Under the pieces are notes generated by a model that was not told the origin of the DNA, made no database searches, and worked only from the letters and a program-made list of their open reading frames with translations. Below are positions 52,823 through 62,130 of a stretch of DNA of 64,000 bases, one piece after another (within the stretch, counting starts at the first letter, position 1; every line of letters begins with the position of its first letter). Source of the stretch: Rhodopseudomonas palustris (lineage in GTDB: Bacteria > Pseudomonadota > Alphaproteobacteria > Rhizobiales > Xanthobacteraceae). Position numbers and translations under genes: made by a program. The stretch covers positions 589,293 through 653,292 of the forward strand of contig NZ_QKQS01000013.1 in NCBI RefSeq assembly GCF_003226555.1, given 5' to 3'.

Positions 52823-53205
52823 TGGACCGAAGGGCTTTCCTCGCCGGCGCCGCCGCGGCCTGTTTTGTCCCGCCGATCGCTTATGCGCAGACCGCCAAGC
52901 CCGTCTATCCGCGCGATCTGCTCGACCGCGTGCACGAGATCGGCCGCACGACGCCCGGCGGGCCCAAGCAACTTCAGGCTGCCCTCGAAGCAGAGTTCGG
53001 CCGGGGCGAGATTGTCTTCAGGGATGAAACCTGGACCGTGCTGGTCGATGTGAGCGCAGTCGACCACCACCCGGCGAGCGACCATCCGAACGTGCGCGGC
53101 ATCCCGATGCGGATCGTGGAGCCTGCATCGTGGCGCTCCAGAGACTGGATCCTCGTTTTCGCAGGCGGCCCCGAGTGGCGCCGCGATTACTTGAAGCTGG
53201 GCTGA
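52822..53205 (+). CDS. Small Tat-exported protein in head region (cargo)
   Basis: This 127-residue protein has a clear Tat signal (MDRRAFLAGAAAACFVPPIAYAQ, written here as two arginines followed by FLAG and a hydrophobic core) and an A-Y-A cleavage site. The mature ~105 residues are alpha/beta with KPVYPRDLLDRVHEIG and DHPNVRGIPMRIVEP. Periplasmic export is unexpected in a head-gene operon, so it may be an exclusion or lysogeny factor. No family is recognised. Confidence 0.65.
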   Translation: MDRRAFLAGAAAACFVPPIAYAQTAKPVYPRDLLDRVHEIGRTTPGGPKQLQAALEAEFGRGEIVFRDETWTVLVDVSAVDHHPASDHPNVRGIPMRIVEPASWRSRDWILVFAGGPEWRRDYLKLG

Positions 53206-53209
53206 TCTC

Positions 53210-53677
53210 ATGGCCTTCGCCACGCTGTCCGACGTTCTGGCGCGCTATCCGTCCGAGGCGACTGTTCTCGCCGCGGACGAGACCACGCGCGTCCGCGACG
53301 ATTCGCGGATCGAGGCGGCGCTGGGCGACGGCACCGCGGAGGTCCGCGCCATCCTGTCGGCGCGCTACACCCGCGACGAGCTGGAGCGGATCGACAATGA
53401 CAGCCGCGAAGTGCTGCGCATCTACACGATCGACATCGCGCTGTATCGCGTGGCGCTGTCCTTCGGCCGCTCCAACGAGCGCGTGGAGAAGCGCTACGAC
53501 GTCGCCATCGCGCGGCTGCAGGCGATCGCCAAGGGCACCGCGGCGCTCACCTTCGACGGGCCCGGCGGCGGCGGCACCGGCGGCGCCGGCGAACCGGCCG
53601 GAGCGGTGTCGCCCAACGAGGCGATCGTGGTCGCCAACGAGCGCGTGCTGACGCGCGACCGGCTGCGGGGCTGGTGA
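53210..53677 (+). CDS. DUF1320 family (Mu gp36-like) head-tail protein
   Basis: This 155-residue protein has the DUF1320 start MAFATLSDVLARYP (FATxxDLxxRFG type), then RIEAALGDGTAEVRAILSARYT and the family RxYTIDIALYRVAL. A Gly-rich insert (GGGGTGGAGEPAG) splits the C-terminal part, which is a low-complexity linker. It probably connects head and tail. The next gene overlaps its stop. Confidence 0.8.
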   Translation: MAFATLSDVLARYPSEATVLAADETTRVRDDSRIEAALGDGTAEVRAILSARYTRDELERIDNDSREVLRIYTIDIALYRVALSFGRSNERVEKRYDVAIARLQAIAKGTAALTFDGPGGGGTGGAGEPAGAVSPNEAIVVANERVLTRDRLRGW

Positions 53678-54171
53678 TGGACAGCGGCGTCCGCATTGAG
53701 GTCGACATCACCGACCTGACCAAGGCGCTCTCGGCGCTGTCCGGGCTCGATCAGCTCGACACCGAGCAACTGATGTCGGACATCGGCGCCCGGCTCGAAT
53801 TCTCGATGCAGGAACGCATCACCACCACCAAGACGGCACCCGACGGCACGCCCTGGCCGGCGAACATCGAAGGCACCTCGATCCTGATGCGGACCGGAGA
53901 TCACATGCTCGGATCGGTCGCCTGGACGGCGTCGGCCACCGAGACCGAGGCCGGCCTGTCGTGGGAATACGCGCACGTCCATCAGGACGGCATGACGATC
54001 AGCGCCAAGAACGCCAAGCTCCTGTCGTTCGTCGTCGGCGGCCGCCGCGTCAGCAAGAAGAGCGTCACCATTCCGGCGCGGCCGGTGGTCGGCATCTCGG
54101 CGGAGGACGCGACCAAGATCGACCAGCTCGCCACCCGTTTCGTCGCCGGTAAGCTCGGAGGCGGCCAGTGA
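53677..54171 (+). CDS. Phage virion morphogenesis protein (Mu gpG-like tail completion)
   Basis: This 164-residue protein of the virion morphogenesis family (PF05069 type) has IGARLEFSMQERI, the hallmark PDGTPWPANIEGT (PDGxxWxP), ILMRTGDHMLGSV and EYAHVHQDGMT. It completes the tail tube or head joint. A GTG three bases upstream is an alternative start. The next gene begins at a GTG overlapping this stop. Confidence 0.85.
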   Translation: MDSGVRIEVDITDLTKALSALSGLDQLDTEQLMSDIGARLEFSMQERITTTKTAPDGTPWPANIEGTSILMRTGDHMLGSVAWTASATETEAGLSWEYAHVHQDGMTISAKNAKLLSFVVGGRRVSKKSVTIPARPVVGISAEDATKIDQLATRFVAGKLGGGQ

Positions 54172-54752
54172 TTGTGCCCGCCACCATCTCCGAGCGGCTC
54201 GCGGCCTCCGCTTTGGTCGGCTATCTCGCCGCCGTTGAAGCGACCTTGAAGCCGCTGTTTCCGGACATCACGGTGCGCCAGCATCCGGGCCGGATCGACG
54301 TCTCGGACATCGTCGAAAAAGACATCTTCACGCCGCCAATGATCGCGCTCGCGGCGGTGAAATGGAAGCTCGACGGCGACCTCGCCGGCTCGTGGGATCT
54401 GCCGGTCGAGGCCGCCGCCTACATCGTCACCGAAGACATGGCGCTGGGGGGCCGCGCCTGGCGCCGGCAGGAGGTCGCGCATGCGCTCTCGGTCGGGCTG
54501 CTCGGCGTGCTCGGCGATCTCGACGCGTCGCGCTGGGGCCTGCTGCGTATCGCCCCGCCGCAGAAGGTCGAGGCGCGGCCTTTGTTCACCAGCGAAGTCT
54601 TCGCCAAGGGCGCGGCGTACTACGTCGTCACCTGGGAACAGACGCTGAAGGGCTTCGGCAGCAGTCCGCTCGAAAGGCCGCCGATCGCCGAACCGCAGAT
54701 CTTCGATTTCGACGGCGAGCCGGTCGACGACAGCGATGGAGCGCCGGTGTGA
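54168..54752 (+). CDS. Mu gp37-like (DUF1834) protein
   Basis: This 194-residue protein resembles Mu gp37: an N-terminal FPDITVRQHPGRIDVSDI with gaps and a central WDLPVEAAAYIVTEDM, and a later WEQTLKGFG strand. Such proteins lie between the completion and tail genes of Mu-like phages. It begins with a GTG. Confidence 0.65.
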   Translation: MIVPATISERLAASALVGYLAAVEATLKPLFPDITVRQHPGRIDVSDIVEKDIFTPPMIALAAVKWKLDGDLAGSWDLPVEAAAYIVTEDMALGGRAWRRQEVAHALSVGLLGVLGDLDASRWGLLRIAPPQKVEARPLFTSEVFAKGAAYYVVTWEQTLKGFGSSPLERPPIAEPQIFDFDGEPVDDSDGAPV

Positions 54753-55363
54753 GCATCACCGATCCGCAGGTCCGCGCGCTGAAACAGTATCTGCGCAATT
54801 TCGAAAAGCGCCTGGTCGAGGTCGATCAGCGCGTCGCGCGGATGATCATGCGCGGCAAGGTCGCCAAGGTGCGCAAGCAAGGCGACGACTGGCAGGTCAA
54901 GCTGGAGATCGGCCGCGATCCGGAGACCGACAAGCCGGTGCAGTCGCCCTGGGCGCCGGTGCAGCCGGTCGCCGCCGGCGCGCTGAAGATCAAGGTCAAG
55001 CCTGTCGAGGGCGAAGCGATGACGCTGCTGTCGCCGTCCGGCGTGCTCGGCACCGCGTCGATGGCGATCCGCTCACCCTACGACGACGATCATCCGGCGC
55101 CGAAGGGCGACGAGGATTTCGTGCTCGAAATCGGCAAGTCGAAATTCGTCATCGCGGACGGGCTGATCAGCACCAAGGTCGGCGGCAACGAGATCGAGCT
55201 CAAGGGCGACGCCATCAACATCGTGGCTACTGACAGCGACGGCTACGTCGTCGCGAAAAGCGGCAAGTTCTGGCACCTCGGCGTCGAGGCCAAGAACGAA
55301 AAAGCCACACCGAAAGTCACCACCGAAGACGGCCCGGCAAAGAGCGTCAAAGCGAAGATCTGA
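54749..55363 (+). CDS. Baseplate spike assembly protein (gpV/Mu gp45-like)
   Basis: This 204-residue protein has an OB-fold region (GKVAKVRKQGDDWQVKLEIG, with PVQSPWAPV, GEAMTLLSPSGVLG) followed by a beta-helical repeat (KSKFVIADGLISTKVGGNEIELKG, INIVATDSDG). This is the plan of membrane-piercing spike proteins of contractile tails. It starts at a GTG overlapping the upstream stop and begins a P2-like V-W-J-I module. Confidence 0.8.
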   Translation: MSITDPQVRALKQYLRNFEKRLVEVDQRVARMIMRGKVAKVRKQGDDWQVKLEIGRDPETDKPVQSPWAPVQPVAAGALKIKVKPVEGEAMTLLSPSGVLGTASMAIRSPYDDDHPAPKGDEDFVLEIGKSKFVIADGLISTKVGGNEIELKGDAINIVATDSDGYVVAKSGKFWHLGVEAKNEKATPKVTTEDGPAKSVKAKI

Positions 55364-55371
55364 GGCACAGC

Positions 55372-55596
55372 ATGGCAGACGAAAAGAAAAGCTATCGCAT
55401 CACCACCCGCCGCCCGATCGGCGGCCGCATGCGCCCGGCCGGCGAGATCGTGGCGCTGACCGATCGCGAGTATCAGGCGGAGGCCGGCTGGGGTGGCATC
55501 GAGCCGGTCATGCCTGAACCCGCCGCGCCGGCGGCAGAAGCCGCCGCGGATGCCGGCGAGACCGACGCGGCCACGAACACGCGCAAGCGCAAGTAA
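55372..55596 (+). CDS. Small tail-module protein
   Basis: This 74-residue protein starts MADEKKSYRITTRRPIGGRM. It has a small beta unit with GEIVALTDREYQAEAGWGGIEPV and an Ala/Glu-rich tail ending in TRKRK. It resembles the small beta domain after the Lys/Ala helix at 52089-52394. It sits between spike and wedge genes. The function is unknown. Confidence 0.55.
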   Translation: MADEKKSYRITTRRPIGGRMRPAGEIVALTDREYQAEAGWGGIEPVMPEPAAPAAEAAADAGETDAATNTRKRK

Positions 55597-55599
55597 GCG

Positions 55600-56016
55600 A
55601 TGGCCGAGCGCACCACCAGGACCGGGGTCGACGCGAACACGGGGCGCATCCTGCGCGGCCGTGAGCATGCGGAGCATTGCGTGCGCCGCATCTTCGCGAC
55701 CCGCCTCGGCACCCGGGTGATGCGGCTCGGTCTGGGTGCCGATCTGGCTCCGCTGCGCGGCGAGAACCTGACCGCCATCAACGTGCTGCGCGCCTATTCC
55801 GAGATGGTCTCGGCGGTGCACAGCCAGGAGCCGGCGATTCGGATCCGCAATATTCAGCCCTGGCTGATCGACGGTCGTAACGGTGCGATCGGCTTCATCT
55901 TCGGGACCACCTTCTATCCCTATGGGCACCTCGGCGATTACTCGGTCGAGGAGGATGCAGATATTCGCGTGCCGGTGACGGCGTTGGCGCGCGGATCTGC
56001 GGCGGTGTCGGCATGA
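55600..56016 (+). CDS. Baseplate wedge protein (gpW / gp25-like)
   Basis: This 138-residue protein of the GPW/gp25 family has VDANTGRILRGREHAEHCVRRIFATRLGTRVMR, matching the family's 'xxIxxxLxTxxGxRxxxPxyG' plan, plus IRIRNIQPWLIDGRNGAIGF. It is a wedge element of the contractile-tail baseplate. The next gene overlaps by 4 bp. Confidence 0.85.
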   Translation: MAERTTRTGVDANTGRILRGREHAEHCVRRIFATRLGTRVMRLGLGADLAPLRGENLTAINVLRAYSEMVSAVHSQEPAIRIRNIQPWLIDGRNGAIGFIFGTTFYPYGHLGDYSVEEDADIRVPVTALARGSAAVSA

Positions 56017-56951
56017 CGACGGCAGCCTCTCTCGATCTGTCGCGCATCGGCGCGCCGACGCTGGTCACGATCGACTACGAAGCGGCGCTGACGGCGCGGC
56101 TGCTGCACTTCAAGGCGCTGTGGGATGCGGCGCGGCTGCGCGACCCGACGCTGCCGGCGTTCGACGTGATCGACGCGGCCGGCAATCCGGTGACGCAGTT
56201 CGACTCCAACGTCGTGCTCGAGCAAGAATTCGCCTACGGCGAAACGATGGTCGAACAGACCATCAACGACCATGCCAACGCGCTGCGCCTGGCGACCTCG
56301 GCCGGCGCCGATCTCGATCATCTGGCGGTGACCTACAAGGCGACGTCGCGGCTGATCCTGTCGCCGGCAACGGGCACCACGTCCGAAGTGCTGGAAGCCG
56401 ACGACGAACTGCGCGAGCGCGCGCAGATCTCCGACGAAGCCCGGCCGCTGTTCGGACTCACGCCGCCCGGCTACGTCTGGCGCGTCCGCAAGCTGTTCGG
56501 CGACCGCGTCAAGGATGTCCGGCCGCTGCGCCGGCCCGGCGGCCATATGGACCTCTACATTCTGGCGCGCGATGGCGACGGCACGCCGGCCGAGACGCTG
56601 ATCGGCGACATCCAGGGCGCCTTCGACGGCGAAGCCGGCTCGCATTCGACCGACATCGTCACGGTGCTGCCGGCGCGCATCGTGGCTGCGCCCGTGCAGG
56701 TGAAACTTTGGGTGGCGCGCGGCCCCGATCCGGCGCTCGCCGTCGCGCTCGCCTCCACGGCGATCGCATCGCTCGGCGCCGAGCGCCACCGCATCGGCGA
56801 GACGCTGCACGCGCAGGCGATCGGCGCGGTCGCCAAGTCCGGCGCGGTACGCAAGGTCGATGTTCTGGCGCCGTTGGTGGACGTGGTCGGCGGACAGGAT
56901 GGCGCGCCGCACATCTCGTCGATCGCCGTGAGCTGGGGGATCGACGCATGA
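56013..56951 (+). CDS. Baseplate J-like protein (gpJ / Mu gp47)
   Basis: This 312-residue protein has the J-family start: LSRIGAPTLVTIDYEAAL, then NDHANALRLATSAGADLDHLAVTY, and the middle region EADDELRERAQISDEA, followed by GYVWRVRKLFGDRVKDV and PVQVKLWVARG. It is a wedge component that carries the receptor-binding machinery. The start overlaps the wedge gene and the end overlaps the next gene. Confidence 0.88.
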   Translation: MTTAASLDLSRIGAPTLVTIDYEAALTARLLHFKALWDAARLRDPTLPAFDVIDAAGNPVTQFDSNVVLEQEFAYGETMVEQTINDHANALRLATSAGADLDHLAVTYKATSRLILSPATGTTSEVLEADDELRERAQISDEARPLFGLTPPGYVWRVRKLFGDRVKDVRPLRRPGGHMDLYILARDGDGTPAETLIGDIQGAFDGEAGSHSTDIVTVLPARIVAAPVQVKLWVARGPDPALAVALASTAIASLGAERHRIGETLHAQAIGAVAKSGAVRKVDVLAPLVDVVGGQDGAPHISSIAVSWGIDA

Positions 56952-58201
56952 CCGAGCCATTCCCCTCGCTGCTGCCCTACCAGGCGCCCGCCGAACATTG
57001 CCACAGCCTGGTCAACGCGGCGCGCTGGCCGAAGCTGTTCGCCGAAGCGGCCTCGCTACGCACGCTGTGGAACCCGTGGACGTGCCCGGCCGAGCAGTTG
57101 CCGCTGCTCGCCTGGGCGTGGTCGGTCGATTTCTGGAAGCCGGAATGGCCGGAGCATCGCAAGCGTCAGGTGATCGCCGAATCGCCCGCGTATCACGAGG
57201 CCAAAACCACGGTCGCCGGCTATCGGATGGCGCTGGGCTATGTCGACGCCGAATTCGTCCGGGCCCGGCTGCCGCGGCACGCGTTCTTCGTCGGCTCCGC
57301 GCCGACCAAGGAGTCGCACGATCGCTGGCTCGCCGGCCTGCCGGAGATCCGCATCTACACGGCGGACTATCCGATCCGCTATCGCCCGGTGCCGTTCCTG
57401 ATGCCCGACGGGACGATCGTTCAACGCACCTTGAAGGGACGTTTTGTCGGGCGGCGTTTCGTGGCTCGCTCGGCAAAGGCCGTCGTGCTCGGCCGCTGGC
57501 GGCCGGAGCTTCGCAAGGGCGGCACCGTGCAGCGCCTGGTGGTCGCCGGTGTGCGCACGGACGCCTCGGGCCGGCTGCTGTCCGATCCGGAAAGGCTGGT
57601 CATTCCCGGCCCGCGGCGGAATACGTTTCAGGTCGGCAAGCGGCTGCGCGGGCGGTTCGTCGCTGACGGCAAGCTCGCCGGCCAGCGGGTGATCCTGCTC
57701 AGTTTCACGACCGGCGGCGATCAGTTCATCCCCGCTGTGATGTCGCCCGGCCTGACGCCGATCGACGCGACGCCACGCAAAATGTGGGAGCCCCAGCCGG
57801 CCGGGCGCGGCTGGTTCGTCGGGATGCGGCTCAAGGGCCGCGGCATCCGCCCGAACCGCGCCGACGAACAGGCCTATCTGTCGATCCGCCTGGCGGACGG
57901 CAGCTCCGCCGAACTCGGCCGCATGCGCAACCGCATCGGCCGCTCGCGGATTCGCCGGAAGCCTTTCACCGCCACCGTGGTGGCGCATATCGCCGGGCCG
58001 TCGAAACGCGGCTTCCCGCTCGGTCGCTACCTTCGCGCCGGCCCGGAGCCGCGCATCGCCGAGGTGATCAGCGCCCTGGCCGTGACCCAGGCTGCGCGTG
58101 ACACCCTCTATCTCGATCACAACTCGGTCCGTCCCATCACTTACGGCGATCTCGCGAGATTGCCCGACGATGTGCGGTTCGGTGCCGTCATTCGCCGCTG
58201 A
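56948..58201 (+). CDS. Tail protein I (P2 gpI / Mu gp48-like), extended
   Basis: This 417-residue protein begins with the gpI pattern: LLPYQAPAEHCHSLVNAA, LRTLWNPWTCPAEQLPLLAWAWSVDFW with gaps, and ESPAYHEAKTTVAGYRMALG. After residue ~190 it carries ~220 extra residues of beta-rich repeats (GRFVGRRFVARS, GRFVADGKLAGQRV). P2 gpI is about 175 aa, so the extension is a fused domain that may bridge to the fibre. Confidence 0.82.
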   Translation: MTEPFPSLLPYQAPAEHCHSLVNAARWPKLFAEAASLRTLWNPWTCPAEQLPLLAWAWSVDFWKPEWPEHRKRQVIAESPAYHEAKTTVAGYRMALGYVDAEFVRARLPRHAFFVGSAPTKESHDRWLAGLPEIRIYTADYPIRYRPVPFLMPDGTIVQRTLKGRFVGRRFVARSAKAVVLGRWRPELRKGGTVQRLVVAGVRTDASGRLLSDPERLVIPGPRRNTFQVGKRLRGRFVADGKLAGQRVILLSFTTGGDQFIPAVMSPGLTPIDATPRKMWEPQPAGRGWFVGMRLKGRGIRPNRADEQAYLSIRLADGSSAELGRMRNRIGRSRIRRKPFTATVVAHIAGPSKRGFPLGRYLRAGPEPRIAEVISALAVTQAARDTLYLDHNSVRPITYGDLARLPDDVRFGAVIRR

Positions 58202-58213
58202 AAAGGAGGCATC

Positions 58214-60535
58214 ATGTACAAGCGCATTTTGTGGGACGTCGATCAGGAAGGCACCGAGGAGGATCTGGAGCGCATGGGGCTGTGGCCCCAGGAGGGCATC
58301 GCCCGGCTCACCGATGATCTGCTGGTGTCGGGCCGATTGTACAAGGGCTTCACCACGCTCGCGAGCGGGCTGTCGGCGATCGAAGTGGCGCCCGGCCGGA
58401 TCTACGACGCCGGTGCGATGTACGCACTCGAAGCGGCCCTGACGTTGTCGCTCGGCGAGTTCATGCCGATCACCGCCGGCCAGAAGGTCTACGTCGTCCT
58501 GATCGGCCAGGGTCGGGAGGACGATGGCTATGTCGAGGCGCGCAACTACGAGCGTGAGGTGCCGCAGACCGGCGGTGGCACGGCCATCCAGCAGGTGCCG
58601 CAGACCGGGAGCCGCGCCAAGGTCCGCAGCGCGATCCTGATCGCCTATCCGGGGTCGCCTTCCGTCATCCCCGTCAGGCCGTCGATCCCGCTCGGCACGG
58701 TGGCGATCGCCGACATCCTGCTCGGCACCGGCGGCATCGAGAGCATCGCGATGCGGACCGAGAATGAAGCGCCGGAGCTGGACGCGCTCGCGGCCGCCTA
58801 CACGTCGCTGCAAGTCCGGCTCGGCCTGGTCGACCAGGAGATGGCCGGCTTGCGCAACGACCTCGCGGCGCTGGCCCGGCTGTTCAAATCGAGCGTGTCG
58901 CGGCTGACCGTGCAGGCGATGCAGGGCGACATCGCGATGATGAAGGACCGGCTCGACATCCCCGACACCGGCTCGCCCTACAGCGCCGACAACTTCCTCG
59001 ACGAGCGCGAGAGCGACCCGACAAATGTCGACTACAAGGCCCGCGTTCTGGAAGGCATCCGCTTCCCTGCCGCAAACCTCTGGAAGGGGCCGCTGGCGCT
59101 CTACAACGCCAACGACGGCAACCTGATGCACGCCAGCGCCGGGCTGATCTGCCCGAAGTACAACGTGGTCGAAGGCATCAAATTGTGGGAGCGCTCCGGC
59201 TCCACCCCGCTCGGCGGCACGGTCTATCAGACCATGGAGCTGACGCAGATGCTGATGAGCCGCCAGGAGACGGCTTACGGCGATTATTTCGAGGCCTGCA
59301 CCAACGCCGCGTGGTGGAATTCCGGCCAGTACGACGTCGCCAAGGGCATCTTCCGGATCGGCGACGAGACCTATGAGGTCGCCGATTATGATCGCGACCT
59401 CGGCGTCACCGTGCCGTGGCACGCGATCATTCGGTTGCGCAAGTTCTGGACCACCACGGTGAAGACGCCCTACGACGTCTACGCGCCGGTCTCGCACACC
59501 ATCCAGGGCGTGCTGAAGTCGCAAAGCTGGCTGCAATCGCAGGATCGCTGGTCGCCCGGCATGCGGCTCGCGATCGAGTCCTGGTCGGCCGGCGCCGAGG
59601 TCACCGTCGCGCTGGTCGAATGCGGCGACAACGGCATGCCACTGCCTCGCCGCATGCTGAAGAAGACGACGCTGGCAGCGTCGCAGTTCAAGACCTTCCC
59701 GGAGGCGACGGGCGTGCCCTGGTCGACACCCGTGTTCCTGGAGTCCGGCAAATTCTACGCCTATCTGTTCGCCGTCACCGGCGACGTCACTGTGGCCTAT
59801 GCGGAGGGCCAGAAGTTCCTGTCGGGTAATTATTTCGAGACCACGGACGGCACGTTCTTCGTCGGCAATCTCACCCGCGATCTGTGCCACGTCACCGAGT
59901 ACTGCCAGTTCGCCCTGACCTCGCTCACGGTGCTGCTGCAGGGCGTCAATCTCGATGGCGGCATCCACAACATCCGCATCCGCAACGCCGAAGTGGTGCC
60001 GGAGAATTCCACCCGCGAGTTCCAGCTTCAGGTCGGCGGCGCCTGGCGCAAGATCGAGGCGCCGGAGGGTGACGATACGCTGTTCGGCTCCGGGGTGACG
60101 CCTTACTACGATTTCCGCCTGGTGCTGAACGGCAACCAGTGGGCGATGCCGATCCTCGACATGGGCTCCAGCGAGGTCGAGCTGTTCCGGGCCGACGACG
60201 ATCTGCGCCACATCTCCTCGGTCATCGCCTTCGGCTCTTCGATCGAGACGGTCTACGTCAAGGCCACGGTCGGCGCGTGGGATGCGGCGCGCCACACCCT
60301 TGCGGCGCGGCTCGCTCACGGCGCCGGCTATGCGACGCTGAAGACCCACGACGCGGTCGAGACCAAGCCGGCGATCGGGCCTGACGGCCTGGTGCGGGCC
60401 GACGCGGTCGGGAAAATCTGGACCTTCACCTTCGCGGCGCCCGGCATCAGTTCCTGCAAGATCGATTTTGTCGGCGCCACCAACAACCCGCGCGTGACGT
60501 ATCACGTCGAGCGCCGCATCCAGACCACGGAGTAA
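58214..60535 (+). CDS. DUF4815 phage tail protein (fibre/baseplate hub)
   Basis: This 773-residue protein shows an N-terminal sequence MYKRILWDVDQEGTEEDLE and a long central stretch with VTVPWHAIIRLRKFWT and SGKFYAYLFAVTGDVTV, as in large fibre proteins of Mu-like phages. It includes GGxG-type loops and a coiled coil near residue 200 (QVRLGLVDQEMAGLRNDLAALARL with gaps). It is the probable tail-fibre or receptor-binding connector. The antisense strand is open over the gene, but this is a GC-bias effect. Confidence 0.75.
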   Translation: MYKRILWDVDQEGTEEDLERMGLWPQEGIARLTDDLLVSGRLYKGFTTLASGLSAIEVAPGRIYDAGAMYALEAALTLSLGEFMPITAGQKVYVVLIGQGREDDGYVEARNYEREVPQTGGGTAIQQVPQTGSRAKVRSAILIAYPGSPSVIPVRPSIPLGTVAIADILLGTGGIESIAMRTENEAPELDALAAAYTSLQVRLGLVDQEMAGLRNDLAALARLFKSSVSRLTVQAMQGDIAMMKDRLDIPDTGSPYSADNFLDERESDPTNVDYKARVLEGIRFPAANLWKGPLALYNANDGNLMHASAGLICPKYNVVEGIKLWERSGSTPLGGTVYQTMELTQMLMSRQETAYGDYFEACTNAAWWNSGQYDVAKGIFRIGDETYEVADYDRDLGVTVPWHAIIRLRKFWTTTVKTPYDVYAPVSHTIQGVLKSQSWLQSQDRWSPGMRLAIESWSAGAEVTVALVECGDNGMPLPRRMLKKTTLAASQFKTFPEATGVPWSTPVFLESGKFYAYLFAVTGDVTVAYAEGQKFLSGNYFETTDGTFFVGNLTRDLCHVTEYCQFALTSLTVLLQGVNLDGGIHNIRIRNAEVVPENSTREFQLQVGGAWRKIEAPEGDDTLFGSGVTPYYDFRLVLNGNQWAMPILDMGSSEVELFRADDDLRHISSVIAFGSSIETVYVKATVGAWDAARHTLAARLAHGAGYATLKTHDAVETKPAIGPDGLVRADAVGKIWTFTFAAPGISSCKIDFVGATNNPRVTYHVERRIQTTE

Positions 60536-60540
60536 CGCAG

Positions 60541-60744
60541 ATGGCGAAGAACCCGACGAAGACAGGAGCCGCCCCGGCGGAGATCGACGACGAGACCTAC
60601 TACAGGGTCGACGTGTCCGGGGCCTTCCGCGCGATGGGCGTCAGGTTCGGCACCCAGTCCACCACCGAGGTGAAGGGGGCCTTGCTGCGCAAGGTGCTCG
60701 CCACCGAATTCGCAACCAAGATCACGGGCTATCGCTCGTTCTGA
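60541..60744 (+). CDS. Small tail-region protein
   Basis: This 67-residue protein starts MAKNPTKTGAAPAEIDDETYYRVDVSG, with a linker then a compact alpha/beta unit (GAFRAMGVRFGT, VKGALLRKVLAT). It lies 5 bp after the fibre gene, where chaperone-like or attachment small genes are found. No family is recognised. Confidence 0.5.
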   Translation: MAKNPTKTGAAPAEIDDETYYRVDVSGAFRAMGVRFGTQSTTEVKGALLRKVLATEFATKITGYRSF

Positions 60745-60759
60745 TCGGCCGGGGTTCCA

Positions 60760-62130
60760 ATGGCTCGCAAATTCGAGACCGATTACCGGATCTCCAAGGT
60801 CGCCGAAATCCTGAAAACCGAGAACAAGTTTCGGCAGGATATCGATCTGCGGGCCGACGCGCTGGAGCGGGCGGTGTCGAACCTCGGCGCGGACGCGCAG
60901 GAGCTGGTGGCGCGGGTGCTCCGCGTCATCGAGCTGGAGATCGCGCCGCGTGCGGCGGAGATCGAGGCGTTGCTGGCGGACTACCGATCCGGGGTGCCGG
61001 CCGCGCTCGTCGCCGAAGAAGCGTCGGGCCGCCAGTTCCTGACGCCCGATCGCCACGCCGCGATCCTCGCCGAGCTGCGCGGCGGCGTGGCCGCGGAAGG
61101 CGATACGCTCGCCAAGCTGCTGGCCGCGATCGTGGCCGTGGATTCGGCCAAGGCGACGCCGGCCGACATCACGGCGGCGATCAATGCGCTCAAGGGCGGC
61201 GCGCCGAGCGCGTACGATACACTGGTCGAAATCGCCGCGGAGCTTGCAGAGAACGATACGGCCGTTTCCGGCCTGCTCGCATCGCTCGCCAACCGTGTCA
61301 GGTTCGACGCCGCCAGCGCCGAGAGCCCCGCCAGGCAGGCGCAGGCGCGTGCGAACATTGGTGCCCCGCTGAGGGGGCATCTCTATGGCCTCGCGCTCGC
61401 GAATAGCGTCGCAGACCCCGCCAACGATATCGACATCGGGGCCGGGGAAGCTGCCAGCACTGAGGCCGACCCTGTACTGATGGTGCTCCAGGCCGGCATC
61501 ACGAAGCGTCTCGACGCGACTTGGTCGGCAGGCTCAAACCAAGGCGGTCTCGACGCCGGGGCCGCCGCGGACGGCACCTATCACATCTGGATCATTCGCC
61601 GGTCCGACACCGGCGCCGTCGATGCGCTGTTATCCACCAGCGCGTCGGCGCCGACGATGCCGTCAGGCTATGATCAGAAACGTCGTGTCGGATCAATTCT
61701 GCGCAGATCAGGGTCGATCGTCGGGTTCGTCCAAGACGGGGACGTCTTCCGCCTGAAGTCCATGATCAATGATGTTGCGGCGGAAAACCCTGGGACCAGC
61801 GCTGTGACACGGACCATCAGCGTGCCACTTGGCTTGCGCGTCGAAGCTGAACTCGTCGTCGGCTTTGTCGATGGTGCAGGCAACAACTACAACAATCCAG
61901 GTGCGATCTACATTTCCGATCTGGCTGCCGACGACGTGGTTCCGACGATTGTGTCCGGGGTCTCGGCCGTATGCTATCCGAGCTTTGCGTCATCCCAGCA
62001 GAATGCGGCCCCGGTCATGGTTTTTACAAACCCAAGCGCACAGGTCCGCAGCCGTATCTACACTTCAGGCGTTAACACCACGCTCGTCATTAACACCAGA
62101 GGATGGCGCGATCGCAGGGGGCGGGAATGA
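60760..62130 (+). CDS. Tail fibre-like protein
   Basis: This 456-residue protein has an N-terminal ~120 residues rich in helices (FRQDIDLRADALERAV, SNLGADAQELVARVLRV) and a middle part with a fibre-typical segment GGAPSAYDTLVEIAAEL and RAQANIGAPLRGH. The C-terminal ~220 residues are beta-rich with DGTYHIWIIRRSDTGAVD, typical of receptor-binding tips. Codon use in the last ~120 codons is less GC-biased, hinting at recent exchange of the tip. Confidence 0.72.
   Translation: MARKFETDYRISKVAEILKTENKFRQDIDLRADALERAVSNLGADAQELVARVLRVIELEIAPRAAEIEALLADYRSGVPAALVAEEASGRQFLTPDRHAAILAELRGGVAAEGDTLAKLLAAIVAVDSAKATPADITAAINALKGGAPSAYDTLVEIAAELAENDTAVSGLLASLANRVRFDAASAESPARQAQARANIGAPLRGHLYGLALANSVADPANDIDIGAGEAASTEADPVLMVLQAGITKRLDATWSAGSNQGGLDAGAAADGTYHIWIIRRSDTGAVDALLSTSASAPTMPSGYDQKRRVGSILRRSGSIVGFVQDGDVFRLKSMINDVAAENPGTSAVTRTISVPLGLRVEAELVVGFVDGAGNNYNNPGAIYISDLAADDVVPTIVSGVSAVCYPSFASSQQNAAPVMVFTNPSAQVRSRIYTSGVNTTLVINTRGWRDRRGRE

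Noticed and set aside
57056-60505. Uninterrupted minus-strand frame of about 1149 codons across the tail I and fibre genes
   Set aside because: It mirrors the GC-rich third-position bias of the plus-strand genes, has no recognisable domains and is rich in Arg, His and Asp in the pattern of a shadow frame.
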